DNA from: Pseudomonadota bacterium
GTDB lineage: Bacteria > Desulfobacterota > WTBG01 > JAGOGO01
DNA length: 9,376 nucleotides
Direction of reading: 5' to 3'
Assembly: GCA_021160085.1 (NCBI GenBank)
Contig: JAGHDE010000238.1
Coordinates: 1 to 9,376, forward strand
Shown here piece by piece: positions 1 through 6,472 of the stretch; position 1 is the stretch's first letter; every line of letters starts with the position of its first letter. Both the position numbers and the translations under genes were made by a program. Under the pieces are notes generated by a model, which worked only from the letters and a program-made list of their open reading frames with translations, made no database searches and was not told where the DNA came from.

Positions 1-554
1 CCATAGACGGTAAAAAATCGTAGTCCTGTTGAAGGAATATCATACAAATAGCTATAGGCATGGGCCATTAATTCGTCTGCTTTTTTGGTCGCCGCATAGA
101 GTGAAATCGGATGGTCCACATTGTGATGAACCGAAAAGGGCATTTTGGTATTAAGTCCATAAACCGAACTGGAGGAGGCAAAGACAAGGTGCTTTATAGC
201 GGTATTCCGACAGCCTTCAAGTATGTTGATAAAACCATAGATGTTGCTGTTTATATAAGCCATTGGATTTACAAGAGAATACCTTACTCCTGCTTGAGCT
301 GCAAGGTGCACTACTATGTCAAACCGTTCTGAATCAAACAATTTCAGAATTTTCCCTTGGTCTTCTAAGGACATTTTCAGGAAGGTAAAATTTTTGTTTG
401 TTTTTAATTGCCTTAATCGAGCCTTTTTCAGATCCACATCATAATAGCTGTTTAGGTTGTCGATTCCCACCACAGCAGCTTTTGTCTCTAATAATTTTTT
501 ACAGAGATGATAACCAATAAATCCAGCAGAACCGGTGACCAGTATTTTTCTCAT
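1..554 (-). CDS. NAD-dependent sugar-nucleotide epimerase, UDP-glucuronate 4-epimerase-like (partial, C-terminus off the left edge)
   Basis: About 184 N-terminal residues of an extended short-chain dehydrogenase are present; the family is usually about 335 residues, so roughly the last 45% lies outside the window. Visible features are the Rossmann nucleotide-binding motif TGSAGFIG at residues 7-14, the segment [11 protein letters not shown], the catalytic Ser region ASSSSVYG at 126-133, and the catalytic pair Y153xxxK157 in [10 protein letters not shown]. The stretch [21 protein letters not shown] is typical of UDP-glucuronate 4-epimerases, which convert UDP-glucuronate to UDP-galacturonate in the cytoplasm for capsule, O-antigen or LPS core; this subfamily assignment is by recall, and other C4 epimerases remain possible. 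The ATG start is preceded by AGGAGA at a usual distance. A good promoter candidate lies about 125 bases upstream. No other polysaccharide gene is visible because the window ends here. Confidence 0.9.
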   Translation of the reverse strand, partial: MRKILVTGSAGFIGYHLCKKLLETKAAVVGIDNLNSYYDVDLKKARLRQLKTNKNFTFLKMSLEDQGKILKLFDSERFDIVVHLAAQAGVRYSLVNPMAYINSNIYGFINILEGCRNTAIKHLVFASSSSVYGLNTKMPFSVHHNVDHPISLYAATKKADELMAHAYSYLYDIPSTGLRFFTVY

Positions 555-678
555 AACGTAAATAATTCTCCTCTCATGTTACTATTATTATTGGTCTGTT
601 ACCCAAATCTCTTTTTGTTCTTCCGGAATGTTTTGGCTTTTTATTTGAATTCGCGTAGTAAAACAATTTTATTTTGTA

Positions 679-706
679 ATTTTATCATATAATTAGCTGT
701 TATCAA
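679..706 (-). promoter_or_regulatory. Putative sigma-70-type promoter of the epimerase gene
   Basis: Read on the minus strand there is a -35 box TTGATA (706-701), a 16-base spacer and a -10 box TAAAAT (684-679), each one mismatch from consensus. An upstream TG one base before the -10 box gives an extended -10. Transcription would start near 672 and leave an untranslated leader of nearly 120 bases before the ATG at 554. It is predicted from sequence only, in AT-rich DNA where chance matches are common. Confidence 0.5.
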
Positions 707-748
707 AACAAGATCAAGGGGAAATTGAATATTATGTGAAAAAACATA

Positions 749-776
749 TTGAAAACATTGCCAAAATGGTTAAGAT
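749..776 (+). promoter_or_regulatory. Weak candidate promoter for the GAF-ATPase gene
   Basis: On the plus strand, TTGAAA (749-754) and TAAGAT (771-776) are separated by 16 bases. Each box matches the sigma-70 consensus at four of six positions. It lies about 108 bases upstream of the ATG at 884. The surrounding DNA is very AT-rich, so this is only the best candidate seen. Confidence 0.25.
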
Positions 777-883
777 TTTATTGTTAAAAAAAGAGAGTAA
801 AATAAATAAAATTACCTTGTAATAAATTTGGAAAAACAAAAATGTAAAAGTCCCGCATTTAAGAATGTTACAGGAGTAAAGCA

Positions 884-3232
884 ATGTTACCCGCAAGCAA
901 AAAAACCAGAGAAGAATTAGAAAGGCTGAAGACACTGGTTGCCTATAATGAAAGCTTAAAAGATATTACTCGGCAGATCCATGCCGCCGAAAATATCGAC
1001 GATATTTTACTCAATTTAAAGGATAAGATTCTTACCCTTTTGGACGCGGTAAGGATCACAATCTATGCGGTTGATCATGATAGAAAAGAGATTTACTCTA
1101 AAACAAAAGAAGGGAATGAGGTAAAGGAAATTCGCCTGCTCATTAACCGGCAAAGTATTGCTGGGTATTGTGCTGCTACCGGTAAGATATTAAGCGTTAA
1201 AAATGCCTATGATGATGACGAGTTATCTGGTCTTGCCCCTGAAGTTGAGTTTGATAAAAGTTGGGATAGGAAAACTGGTTTTCTGACCCTTCAGGTATTA
1301 GTTGCCCCATTGATTTACAACAGAAAATTAATGGGAGTCATCCAGTTGCTCAACAAGAAAAGCGGGGATGCTTTTACTCAGGAAGACAAACGAAATATCG
1401 CTGAAATATCCGGGGTTTTGGGGCTCGCATTTTTCAACCAGATCAAAAGGACAAAAAAAAGACCAACCAAATTTGACTACCTTATTACCAGCAACATCAT
1501 AACTTCAAAAGAACTGGAGGAAGCCACGATAAAGGCCCGGGAGAGAATGGTTGATGTTACCGAAATATTGATGTCATCATATAGAATAACCAAAGAGAAG
1601 ATTGAGAGATCTCTCAGCAGTTATTATAATCTCAAATATCAGGCATTTGATCCTGAAATAGTCATCGATTTAAGCGTAGCCAAAAAGCTGAAGGCAGATT
1701 TCTTAAAGAAGAATCTATGGATCCCTTTGAAAGAGGATGGGAATAAGCTTGTTGTTGTAATAGATGATCCTCATGATCTACAGAAGAAGGATGCTATCGA
1801 GCAGTGGGTAAAATTTAATTGGACCGAAGCGAGAAAGATCGAATACCGGATATCCCTTCCGGAAGAAATTATTCAGTTTATAGATAACACCAGCCAATCA
1901 GGGGGCGGAAGATCAAAAGGAGGAATCAAAATCTCAGAAATTCTCGGGGGATTGGAGGGGGTAGAAGCTGATTTATCTGAAGGAGCTGATGAAACCGATG
2001 ACAAAATTGACGAGTCAGACAGCAAGATTGTCCAGTTGGCTAATAAAATCATCATTGATGCCTATAATATGGGCGTGTCGGACATACATATAGAACCTTA
2101 CCTGGGTAAAAGAGATACGGAAGTTAGATTTCGGCGGGATGGGTCCTGTTTTAAATATTTAGAAATTCCTGCCAGTCATACCAACGCCCTTATCTCCCGT
2201 TACAAAATCATGGCTCGCCTGAAAATCGAAGAAAAGCGTCTTCCTCAGGATGGCAAGATAAAAATTCGATATAGAAAAAAAGATGTGGAACTTCGTGTGG
2301 CTACCATCCCTACTGCTGGCGCTAACGAAGATATTGTCATCCGGATTTTAGCTGCTGGAGAACCATTGCCTCTTGATAAAATGAATTTTTCCGAACGGAA
2401 TCTCGAGGTTTTAAAAAAGGTTGCTGAGCGACCCTATGGCCTTGTTCTTTGTGTTGGCCCTACGGGCTCAGGAAAAACAACAACCCTTCATTCGGTACTG
2501 GGATACATCAATAAGGAAGATCGAAAGATCTGGACTGCCGAAGACCCGGTTGAAATCACCCAGTATCGCCTTCGGCAGGTTCAAATTAATCCCAATATCA
2601 AAACTCAAGATGGCCATAAATATGATTTTGCAACTGCTATGCGGTCTTTTCTTCGGGCAGATCCAGACGTGATTATGGTGGGGGAAATGAGGGATGCGGA
2701 AACTGCGAAAATGGGAATTGAAGCATCCCTTACCGGCCATCTGGTTTTCAGTACTCTCCACACCAATAGCGCTCCCGAGACCATCAGCCGTCTTATTGAA
2801 ATAGGGCTTGACCCTTTTAACTTTGCTGATTGTCTCTTAGGAATTCTGGCTCAACGACTGGTAAAAACGATTTGCCCAAAATGCAAGGAATCCTACCATC
2901 CCTCACGGGAAGAATTTGATCAGATGAGAAAGGATTACGGAGAAGAGCTGTTTAAAAACTTAAATATCCGGTACGATGAAAAGTTTGTTCTTTATCGGGG
3001 GAAGGGATGTGGTGAGTGCAACAAGTCCGGATTAAAGGGCAGATTCGCTCTCCATGAATTTTTGGAAGCTACTACTGCCATTAAAAAGCTTATTCAGCAA
3101 AGAGCTGCGGTAGAGGATATCCGGAAACAAGCCATAGAGGAAGGAATGACAACGCTGCTCCAAGACGGAATAATAAAAGCAATCAAAGGGGATACAACGC
3201 TTCAACAAGTACGGAAAGTATGCATTTATTAA
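884..3232 (+). CDS. GAF domain-containing GspE/PilB-family secretion or pilus assembly ATPase
   Basis: A complete 782-residue gene starting at ATG with AGGAG seven bases upstream. Domains in order: a GAF sensor-like domain (about 22-188), an MshEN/T2SSE_N-like N1 domain (about 196-325), an acidic linker (about 340-379), and the hexameric type II secretion/type IV pilus ATPase (about 380-782). The ATPase core is intact: Walker A GPTGSGKTT at 525-533, Asp box EDPVE at 553-557, Walker B region IMVGEMRD at 597-604, His box TGHLVFSTLHT at 617-627, and a zinc-binding tetracysteine with CxxC at 664/667 and 709/712. Family members power pilin or pseudopilin polymerisation at the inner membrane. The GAF domain is extra compared with classical GspE or PilB (about 500-570 residues). 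The two tandem MshEN motifs that bind c-di-GMP in MshE look degenerate (see findings). No gspF/pilC, pilin or secretin gene is adjacent, so the cognate machine cannot be named. Confidence 0.93.
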   Translation: MLPASKKTREELERLKTLVAYNESLKDITRQIHAAENIDDILLNLKDKILTLLDAVRITIYAVDHDRKEIYSKTKEGNEVKEIRLLINRQSIAGYCAATGKILSVKNAYDDDELSGLAPEVEFDKSWDRKTGFLTLQVLVAPLIYNRKLMGVIQLLNKKSGDAFTQEDKRNIAEISGVLGLAFFNQIKRTKKRPTKFDYLITSNIITSKELEEATIKARERMVDVTEILMSSYRITKEKIERSLSSYYNLKYQAFDPEIVIDLSVAKKLKADFLKKNLWIPLKEDGNKLVVVIDDPHDLQKKDAIEQWVKFNWTEARKIEYRISLPEEIIQFIDNTSQSGGGRSKGGIKISEILGGLEGVEADLSEGADETDDKIDESDSKIVQLANKIIIDAYNMGVSDIHIEPYLGKRDTEVRFRRDGSCFKYLEIPASHTNALISRYKIMARLKIEEKRLPQDGKIKIRYRKKDVELRVATIPTAGANEDIVIRILAAGEPLPLDKMNFSERNLEVLKKVAERPYGLVLCVGPTGSGKTTTLHSVLGYINKEDRKIWTAEDPVEITQYRLRQVQINPNIKTQDGHKYDFATAMRSFLRADPDVIMVGEMRDAETAKMGIEASLTGHLVFSTLHTNSAPETISRLIEIGLDPFNFADCLLGILAQRLVKTICPKCKESYHPSREEFDQMRKDYGEELFKNLNIRYDEKFVLYRGKGCGECNKSGLKGRFALHEFLEATTAIKKLIQQRAAVEDIRKQAIEEGMTTLLQDGIIKAIKGDTTLQQVRKVCIY

Positions 3233-3239
3233 TTAATCT

Positions 3240-3719
3240 CTAAGGGGAGGGTATTCCTATTCCCCCCGGCATGTTTCCCCGGCTTTTACTTTTGTTCTTG
3301 TCTTTTTTTCTATCTGAGAGTGACCTGCTTCGGATGGTATTACTGGAATAACTTGGATCTTCCCAGACAAGCTTAATCTGTTTGGTCTCTCCCTGACCAA
3401 CTTTAACCTTAATATCGAATTTATGGTTGATGGTTTTTGTCTTTTCGGTGAAAGCTGTTTCAGTATTGAATATCTTCAGTTTGTGTTTGCCCGGGGTAAC
3501 CCGGACTTCTATCTGTTGTTTGAGAAAGCCCGCTTCCTTGTTGTCTATTTCCACATAGAAACCAGGATCATAGATAGCGTTAACTATTATAATTTTGCTG
3601 TCTGTTTCGCTGTTAGGAGGGATATATGCATGGTTTCCTCCGCATCCACATTGCAGTAAGGTTAGTAACAATATCCCCACCAAAAACCCCAAGCTGTTTA
3701 TTTTTATAAAGCTTGCCAT
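3240..3719 (-). CDS. Putative lipoprotein with a PEGA-like domain and a basic C-terminal tail
   Basis: From the ATG at 3719 the product has 159 residues. Residues 1-26 form a signal sequence: KIN near the start, then a hydrophobic core ending LLTLLQCGCGG. Either C24 or C26 could be the lipidated cysteine, although neither lipobox is fully canonical. Residues about 42-115 are beta-rich and resemble a PEGA domain, with VEIDNKEAGFL followed by VTPGKHKLKI, a pattern found in many surface or periplasmic proteins. Residues about 122-159 are Ser/Arg/Lys-rich and end Gly/Pro-rich. A longer frame begins at GTG 3743, with another ATG at 3731. I prefer 3719 because GGTGAGG lies just upstream and the predicted transcription start near 3757 would leave almost no leader for GTG. 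It is convergent with the ATPase gene, with only seven bases between stops. Function is unknown; PEGA membership is by eye. Confidence 0.75.
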   Translation of the reverse strand: MASFIKINSLGFLVGILLLTLLQCGCGGNHAYIPPNSETDSKIIIVNAIYDPGFYVEIDNKEAGFLKQQIEVRVTPGKHKLKIFNTETAFTEKTKTINHKFDIKVKVGQGETKQIKLVWEDPSYSSNTIRSRSLSDRKKDKNKSKSRGNMPGGIGIPSP

Positions 3720-3763
3720 CTTCCTCACCATAAATCTTAGCACGATATGAATTTTAAATTCTA

Positions 3764-3791
3764 TTTATACCATGTTTTAGCGATCATTCAA
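3764..3791 (-). promoter_or_regulatory. Putative extended -10 promoter of the PEGA-like lipoprotein gene
   Basis: On the minus strand, TTGAAT (3791-3786) is followed by a 16-base spacer and TATAAA (3769-3764), with TG one base upstream of the -10 box (TGGTATAAA). The start point would be near 3757. This places a promoter in the 92-base gap after rlpA and suggests that the lipoprotein gene has its own transcript. It is a prediction from motif matches. Confidence 0.5.
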
Positions 3792-3811
3792 GAAGTTTAA
3801 ACAACCAGTAA

Positions 3812-4558
3812 TTATTCAGCAACCACAAAGGTGTCATAGTATCCTTTTGACTGTAATTTTTTCTGGGCAGCAATGGTTTCTTTAAGGGTATGAAATTTTC
3901 CTGCCCGAACTTTATAAACAGTTCTTCCTTCGGTATTGAACGTGGTTAAGTAAACAGGATTAACATAGTTAGATACCATTTCTTTTAGACGAGTAGCATT
4001 GTTCAGATCTTTAAATGCTCCTATCTGGATAGTAAAATTTCCTGTCCAGTAACTCATTGTGGAGTTTGATGTTCCTTGAGTGGGGGCATCCTGATTTTGT
4101 TTTTTCGCCAACGTTAATACTTTTATTTCTACCGGAGCAGTTCCCGGACCAATGAGTCCGATCTCCAGTGCCCCTGCATAGGAAAGGTCGATGATTCGAT
4201 TTTTCACAAAAGGACCGCGGTCATTGATTCTCAAGGTTGTTTTTTTACTGTTGGTCAGATTGGTAACCTGAACGGACGTTCCAAATGGCAGAATCCGATG
4301 GGCTGCGGTTTTAGCATACATATTGTAAATTTCTCCGTTGGAGGTTTTTCTCCCATGGAATTTTTCTCCATACCAGGAGGCAATACCCTTCTCTATATAG
4401 CCTGATGCATTACATAGGGGATAATAGATTTGCCCAGCAACGGAATAGGGGGGCGGAGCATTTTTGTCTGTTGGTGGTTTGGCCGGTATCCGAGCGCAAC
4501 CAATCGTTGTGAACAAAGAGATCAAGACTATAACAGGAAAAAAGATCGGTGTTTTCAC
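3812..4558 (-). CDS. rlpA: RlpA-like septal ring lytic transglycosylase, lipoprotein with DPBB and SPOR domains
   Basis: The 248-residue product starts with an export signal ending FTTIGC, so C21 is the likely lipidated cysteine, followed by a Pro-rich linker (about 25-37). The RlpA double-psi beta-barrel spans about 56-148: GIASWYGEKFHGRKTSNGE at 58-76, H87 in AAHRILPFGT, and D113 in RINDRGPF. The 26-residue separation of H87 and D113 matches the catalytic His/Asp pair reported for Pseudomonas RlpA, a transglycosylase that cleaves glycan strands lacking stem peptides. The C-terminal SPOR domain (about 170-248, FTIQIGAF...YKVRAGKF) binds denuded septal peptidoglycan. The start codon is GTG with no good Shine-Dalgarno sequence. 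It lies 22 bases after the HD-domain gene, so both may share a transcript. The product should sit in the outer membrane facing the periplasm. Confidence 0.9.
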   Translation of the reverse strand: MKTPIFFPVIVLISLFTTIGCARIPAKPPTDKNAPPPYSVAGQIYYPLCNASGYIEKGIASWYGEKFHGRKTSNGEIYNMYAKTAAHRILPFGTSVQVTNLTNSKKTTLRINDRGPFVKNRIIDLSYAGALEIGLIGPGTAPVEIKVLTLAKKQNQDAPTQGTSNSTMSYWTGNFTIQIGAFKDLNNATRLKEMVSNYVNPVYLTTFNTEGRTVYKVRAGKFHTLKETIAAQKKLQSKGYYDTFVVAE

Positions 4559-4580
4559 TGTTGAAAAAAGTTTCTGTTAT

Positions 4581-5156
4581 TCAAATATCAAAGATAACAG
4601 TGGTTAAGGTTTTGGGATCTAAATTAATCTTCGAAAAAATTTTTTTCTCTATACAAAAACTTTGTTTTTCAATCATTTTTAATCGAGGGGAAGTTTTTAT
4701 ATTAAAACCATAGCGACGGTGTATGTCATGAAAACGTTTAGTCAGAGTTACAATGGTATCGTGAAGAACCCGTTTGTCAGCATAGTTAATGATTTCTTCA
4801 TGGCTTACCGAACTGCTCTTAATGATCAGGATGGGTAATTCAACATGACATCTGATGATTTTTCCTATCAGCGGGTATCCCAATTCATTTAAAAGTAATT
4901 CTCCTGTTAAAGCATGGTTTTCATGGGTATGAATGCTTCTGGTCTTGGTAATATCGTGGAGAAGAGCAGCCGCACCTATCACCTTGAGGTCTAATTTTTC
5001 ACCGAATTGGATTAAGGAGTGAGCGAGGAACAAAGCTACTTTTTCCACCATTAAACTGTGTCGGACAATATTATCCAGCATCCCCTCTTTTTTCATCAGG
5101 GAAATACACTCTTCCCGCGCAGGAATCTTTTTGTTTGTTGATGTAGATTGTAGCAT
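4581..5156 (-). CDS. HD-domain (HDIG-type) putative phosphohydrolase
   Basis: A 191-residue cytoplasmic protein with the metal-binding pattern of the HD superfamily: H33 (RHSLMVEKVA), the H67-D68 doublet (LLHDITK), H81, H104 (CHVE) and D127 (YADKRV). The HD domain occupies about residues 15-145. The remaining roughly 45 residues are Lys-rich and unrecognised. Such stand-alone HDIG proteins are usually predicted metal-dependent phosphohydrolases acting on nucleotides or other phosphoesters; the substrate here cannot be read from sequence. The ATG at 5156 lacks a clear Shine-Dalgarno sequence. I kept it because the helix REECISLMKKE before H33 is typical of the family and would be lost with later starts. 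It follows the rpsI terminator by only about 20 bases and precedes rlpA by 22 bases. Confidence 0.85.
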   Translation of the reverse strand: MLQSTSTNKKIPAREECISLMKKEGMLDNIVRHSLMVEKVALFLAHSLIQFGEKLDLKVIGAAALLHDITKTRSIHTHENHALTGELLLNELGYPLIGKIIRCHVELPILIIKSSSVSHEEIINYADKRVLHDTIVTLTKRFHDIHRRYGFNIKTSPRLKMIEKQSFCIEKKIFSKINLDPKTLTTVIFDI

Positions 5157-5173
5157 TAAGGTTCACAATTTCA

Positions 5174-5209
5174 ATAAAAAAAGGAAGGTCACACTCAATG
5201 GCCTTCCTT
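5174..5209 (-). terminator. Rho-independent terminator of the rplM-rpsI operon
   Basis: Bases 5181-5190 (AAGGAAGGTC) pair with 5200-5209 (GGCCTTCCTT) in a ten-pair stem with one G-U pair and a nine-base loop. On the minus strand the hairpin is followed by a run of T (complement of the A run at 5176-5182). It lies about 30 bases beyond the rpsI stop codon, where an operon terminator is expected. The HD-domain gene begins only 18 bases past the T run. Confidence 0.88.
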
Positions 5210-5239
5210 ATAAAGAGCATCATAATAATAGAGGAATAA

Positions 5240-5629
5240 TTATCTTTTAGAGAACTGAAATTTTTTCCGGGCTTTCTTTTGTCCGTATTTTTTACGTTCT
5301 TTAATTCGCGAATCGCGAGTTAAAAACCCTTCTTTCTTTAAAAGACTTCTGAATTCATCATTTATTTCCAATAGAGCTTTTGATATTCCGTGTTTTATGG
5401 CATCTGCCTGGCCGGTGTTGCCTCCTCCCCGCACATTGACCTTAATATCATATTTTCCGTAAGTGTCTGTACGGTAAAAAGGTTGTTTGATAACCATTCT
5501 TGATGTTTCTCGAGGAAAATAATCCTCCAGAGAACGTTTATTAATGACAAATCTGCCTTCCCCCTCTTTAAGCATTACTCGGGCGATAGACCTTTTTCTT
5601 TTTCCAGTGGCACAAATATAGTTATTCAA
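5240..5629 (-). CDS. rpsI: 30S ribosomal protein S9
   Basis: The 129-residue basic protein matches bacterial S9 over its length: an N-terminal [14 protein letters not shown] segment, the central [21 protein letters not shown] motif, and the C-terminal [24 protein letters not shown] region whose final SKR tail reaches into the ribosomal P-site. Length agrees with the usual about 130 residues. No ATG or GTG is in a suitable position, so a TTG start is required. Two in-frame TTG codons exist, at 5635 and 5629. I chose 5629 because GAGG (5641-5638) lies eight bases before it but only two before 5635. The 17-base gap after rplM indicates co-transcription in the usual rplM-rpsI order. Confidence 0.96.
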   Translation of the reverse strand: MNNYICATGKRKRSIARVMLKEGEGRFVINKRSLEDYFPRETSRMVIKQPFYRTDTYGKYDIKVNVRGGGNTGQADAIKHGISKALLEINDEFRSLLKKEGFLTRDSRIKERKKYGQKKARKKFQFSKR

Positions 5630-5637
5630 AACCAATA

Positions 5638-5641
5638 CCTC
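5638..5641 (-). promoter_or_regulatory. Ribosome binding site deciding the rpsI start
   Basis: GAGG on the minus strand stands eight bases before TTG 5629 and two bases before TTG 5635. The spacing favours the downstream TTG as the rpsI start codon. Confidence 0.55.
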
Positions 5642-5646
5642 GACGA

Positions 5647-6075
5647 CTAAAGTTCAATTTTTTCTGGTTGCTGAGCCTGATGAGGATGAACATTGTCAGG
5701 ATACACCCTTAACTTTTTCAACATAGTTCTACCCAGACTGTTTTTAGGTAACATTCCCTTCACTGCTTTCAGGATAACATCTTCAGGCCTTTTATCCAGA
5801 AGGTCCTTGGCGTTAATGGACTTGATCCCTCCCGGATATCCGCTATGGTGATAATATATTTTATCTTTTAATTTTCTTCCGGTAAGTTTAATTTTTTTTG
5901 CATTGACAACAACAACAAAGTCACCAGTATCTACATGAGGGGTAAATATGGGCTTGTTTTTCCCGCGCAAGATAGAAGCAAGCTGGCTTGCCAATCTTCC
6001 TAAAATTTTATCCTCGGCATCAACTAAATACCAATTTTTTTCTACCTGATCTTTTTTTGCCTGAAATGTTCCCAT
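5647..6075 (-). CDS. rplM: 50S ribosomal protein L13
   Basis: The 142-residue product has the standard length of bacterial L13. Recognisable family segments are [19 protein letters not shown] at about 15-33, then [21 protein letters not shown], the [10 protein letters not shown] motif, and [31 protein letters not shown] near the C-terminus. L13 is an early-assembling protein of the large subunit that binds 23S rRNA. The ATG at 6075 has AAGAAGG about ten bases upstream on the minus strand. It is the first gene of the rplM-rpsI operon, ended by the hairpin at 5174-5209. The probable promoter lies over 220 bases upstream, so the mRNA would carry a long leader containing the repeat at 6140-6257. 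Confidence 0.97.
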   Translation of the reverse strand: MGTFQAKKDQVEKNWYLVDAEDKILGRLASQLASILRGKNKPIFTPHVDTGDFVVVVNAKKIKLTGRKLKDKIYYHHSGYPGGIKSINAKDLLDKRPEDVILKAVKGMLPKNSLGRTMLKKLRVYPDNVHPHQAQQPEKIEL

Positions 6076-6139
6076 TTATTAACTGCCTTCTTTCGTATAA
6101 AGAGAGACCTTTGAATTTTGCCATAAATAATCTAAATAA

Positions 6140-6257
6140 TCATTCCCGCCTGTCTGCCGTGCCTGCATAGGCAGGTGCAAGCATGTCCTCGACTCCGCTC
6201 GGAGGCGGGAACCCGGTATTTTCAGCCCGTTATGGATTTCCACTTTCGCGAGAATGA
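6140..6257. repeat. Palindromic intergenic repeat (REP/MITE-like) with CATTCCCGC-type ends
   Basis: The ends TCATTCCCGC (6140-6149) and GCGAGAATGA (6248-6257) are inverted repeats with one mismatch. Inside, TTCCCGCC (6143-6150) is a perfect complement of GGCGGGAA (6204-6211). Two small hairpins lie between: CCTGC-ATAG-GCAGG (6162-6175) and CTCCG-CT-CGGAG (6193-6204). The right part (6204-6257) looks like one complete unit running from GCGGGAA to GAATGA, and the left part like a second insert. Elements with such ends are widespread dispersed repeats in environmental bacteria, from general recollection. No coding capacity is present. Its copy number in this genome cannot be seen from one window. 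Confidence 0.7.
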
Positions 6258-6301
6258 CAGAAAAGGCGCTTTTCCAAAAGGCTCTAAGAGAAAAATGTAT
6301 A

Positions 6302-6330
6302 TTTATGTTGAAATTTTATCAATTTGTCAA
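6302..6330 (-). promoter_or_regulatory. Putative rplM-rpsI promoter
   Basis: On the minus strand a perfect -35 box TTGACA (6330-6325) is followed by a 17-base spacer and CATAAA (6307-6302), a four-of-six match to the -10 consensus. Transcription would begin near 6295, giving an rplM leader of about 220 bases. It is back to back with the plsY promoter candidate. Confidence 0.5.
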
Positions 6331-6395
6331 GAAAAAATTGTTTAAAACACTTTATTTTTTAATTAAGGTAAACAAAAAGCAATCATATTCCCTGT

Positions 6396-6424
6396 TTGAC
6401 AACCAAGTATAAATTAACTATTAC
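6396..6424 (+). promoter_or_regulatory. Putative plsY promoter
   Basis: On the plus strand a perfect TTGACA (6396-6401) is followed by 17 bases and TATTAC (6419-6424), a four-of-six -10 match. The start point would be near 6431, about 40 bases before the plsY ATG. Confidence 0.5.
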
Positions 6425-6472
6425 TCATTAGCAAGGCTTTTAACAAGGGGAATTTTTAAAAGGGCTATTCTT

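Larger units (their letters stand above)
555..883. other. Divergent AT-rich intergenic region between the epimerase and the GAF-ATPase gene
   Basis: This 329-base spacer separates two divergently transcribed genes. It holds a strong minus-strand promoter candidate (679-706), a weaker plus-strand candidate (749-776), and the ribosome binding site AGGAG at 872-876, seven bases before the ATG of the ATPase gene. I see no RNA gene, no clear sigma-54 (GG-N10-GC) element and no large inverted repeat. The short open frames crossing it have no coding character. Confidence 0.6.
6076..6472. other. Divergent rplM/plsY intergenic region
   Basis: This 397-base spacer contains, from left to right, the rplM ribosome binding site, a 118-base palindromic repeat (6140-6257), a small perfect hairpin GAAAAG-GCG-CTTTTC (6260-6274), the minus-strand rplM promoter candidate (6302-6330), the plus-strand plsY promoter candidate (6396-6424) and the plsY ribosome binding site AGGG (6461-6464). 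The repeat is visibly GC-richer than the flanking AT-rich DNA. No tRNA or coding sequence is evident. Confidence 0.7.

Noticed and set aside
111..332. 73-codon plus-strand open frame within the epimerase
   Set aside because: It is antisense to strongly recognisable epimerase sequence and has no ribosome binding site or family resemblance.
507..692. Small hydrophobic plus-strand open frame (61 codons) across the epimerase start and the spacer
   Set aside because: The hydrophobic run reflects T-rich DNA; there is no ribosome binding site and it overlaps the epimerase N-terminus and promoter.
3240..3300. G-rich and C-rich runs at the 3' end of the PEGA-like gene as a terminator for the ATPase gene
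   Set aside because: Only short CCGG pairings followed by an interrupted T-rich stretch are seen; the pattern is explained by the Gly/Pro-rich C-terminus of the lipoprotein.
3240..5156. Lipoprotein, RlpA and HD genes as a new defence or signalling system
   Set aside because: RlpA and the HD protein belong to common housekeeping-type families and there are no defence-associated effectors, toxins or mobile genes nearby.
6140..6257. CRISPR repeat or attachment site
   Set aside because: There is no regular repeat-spacer pattern, no cas gene, no integrase and no tRNA next to it; inverted ends fit a small palindromic repeat better.
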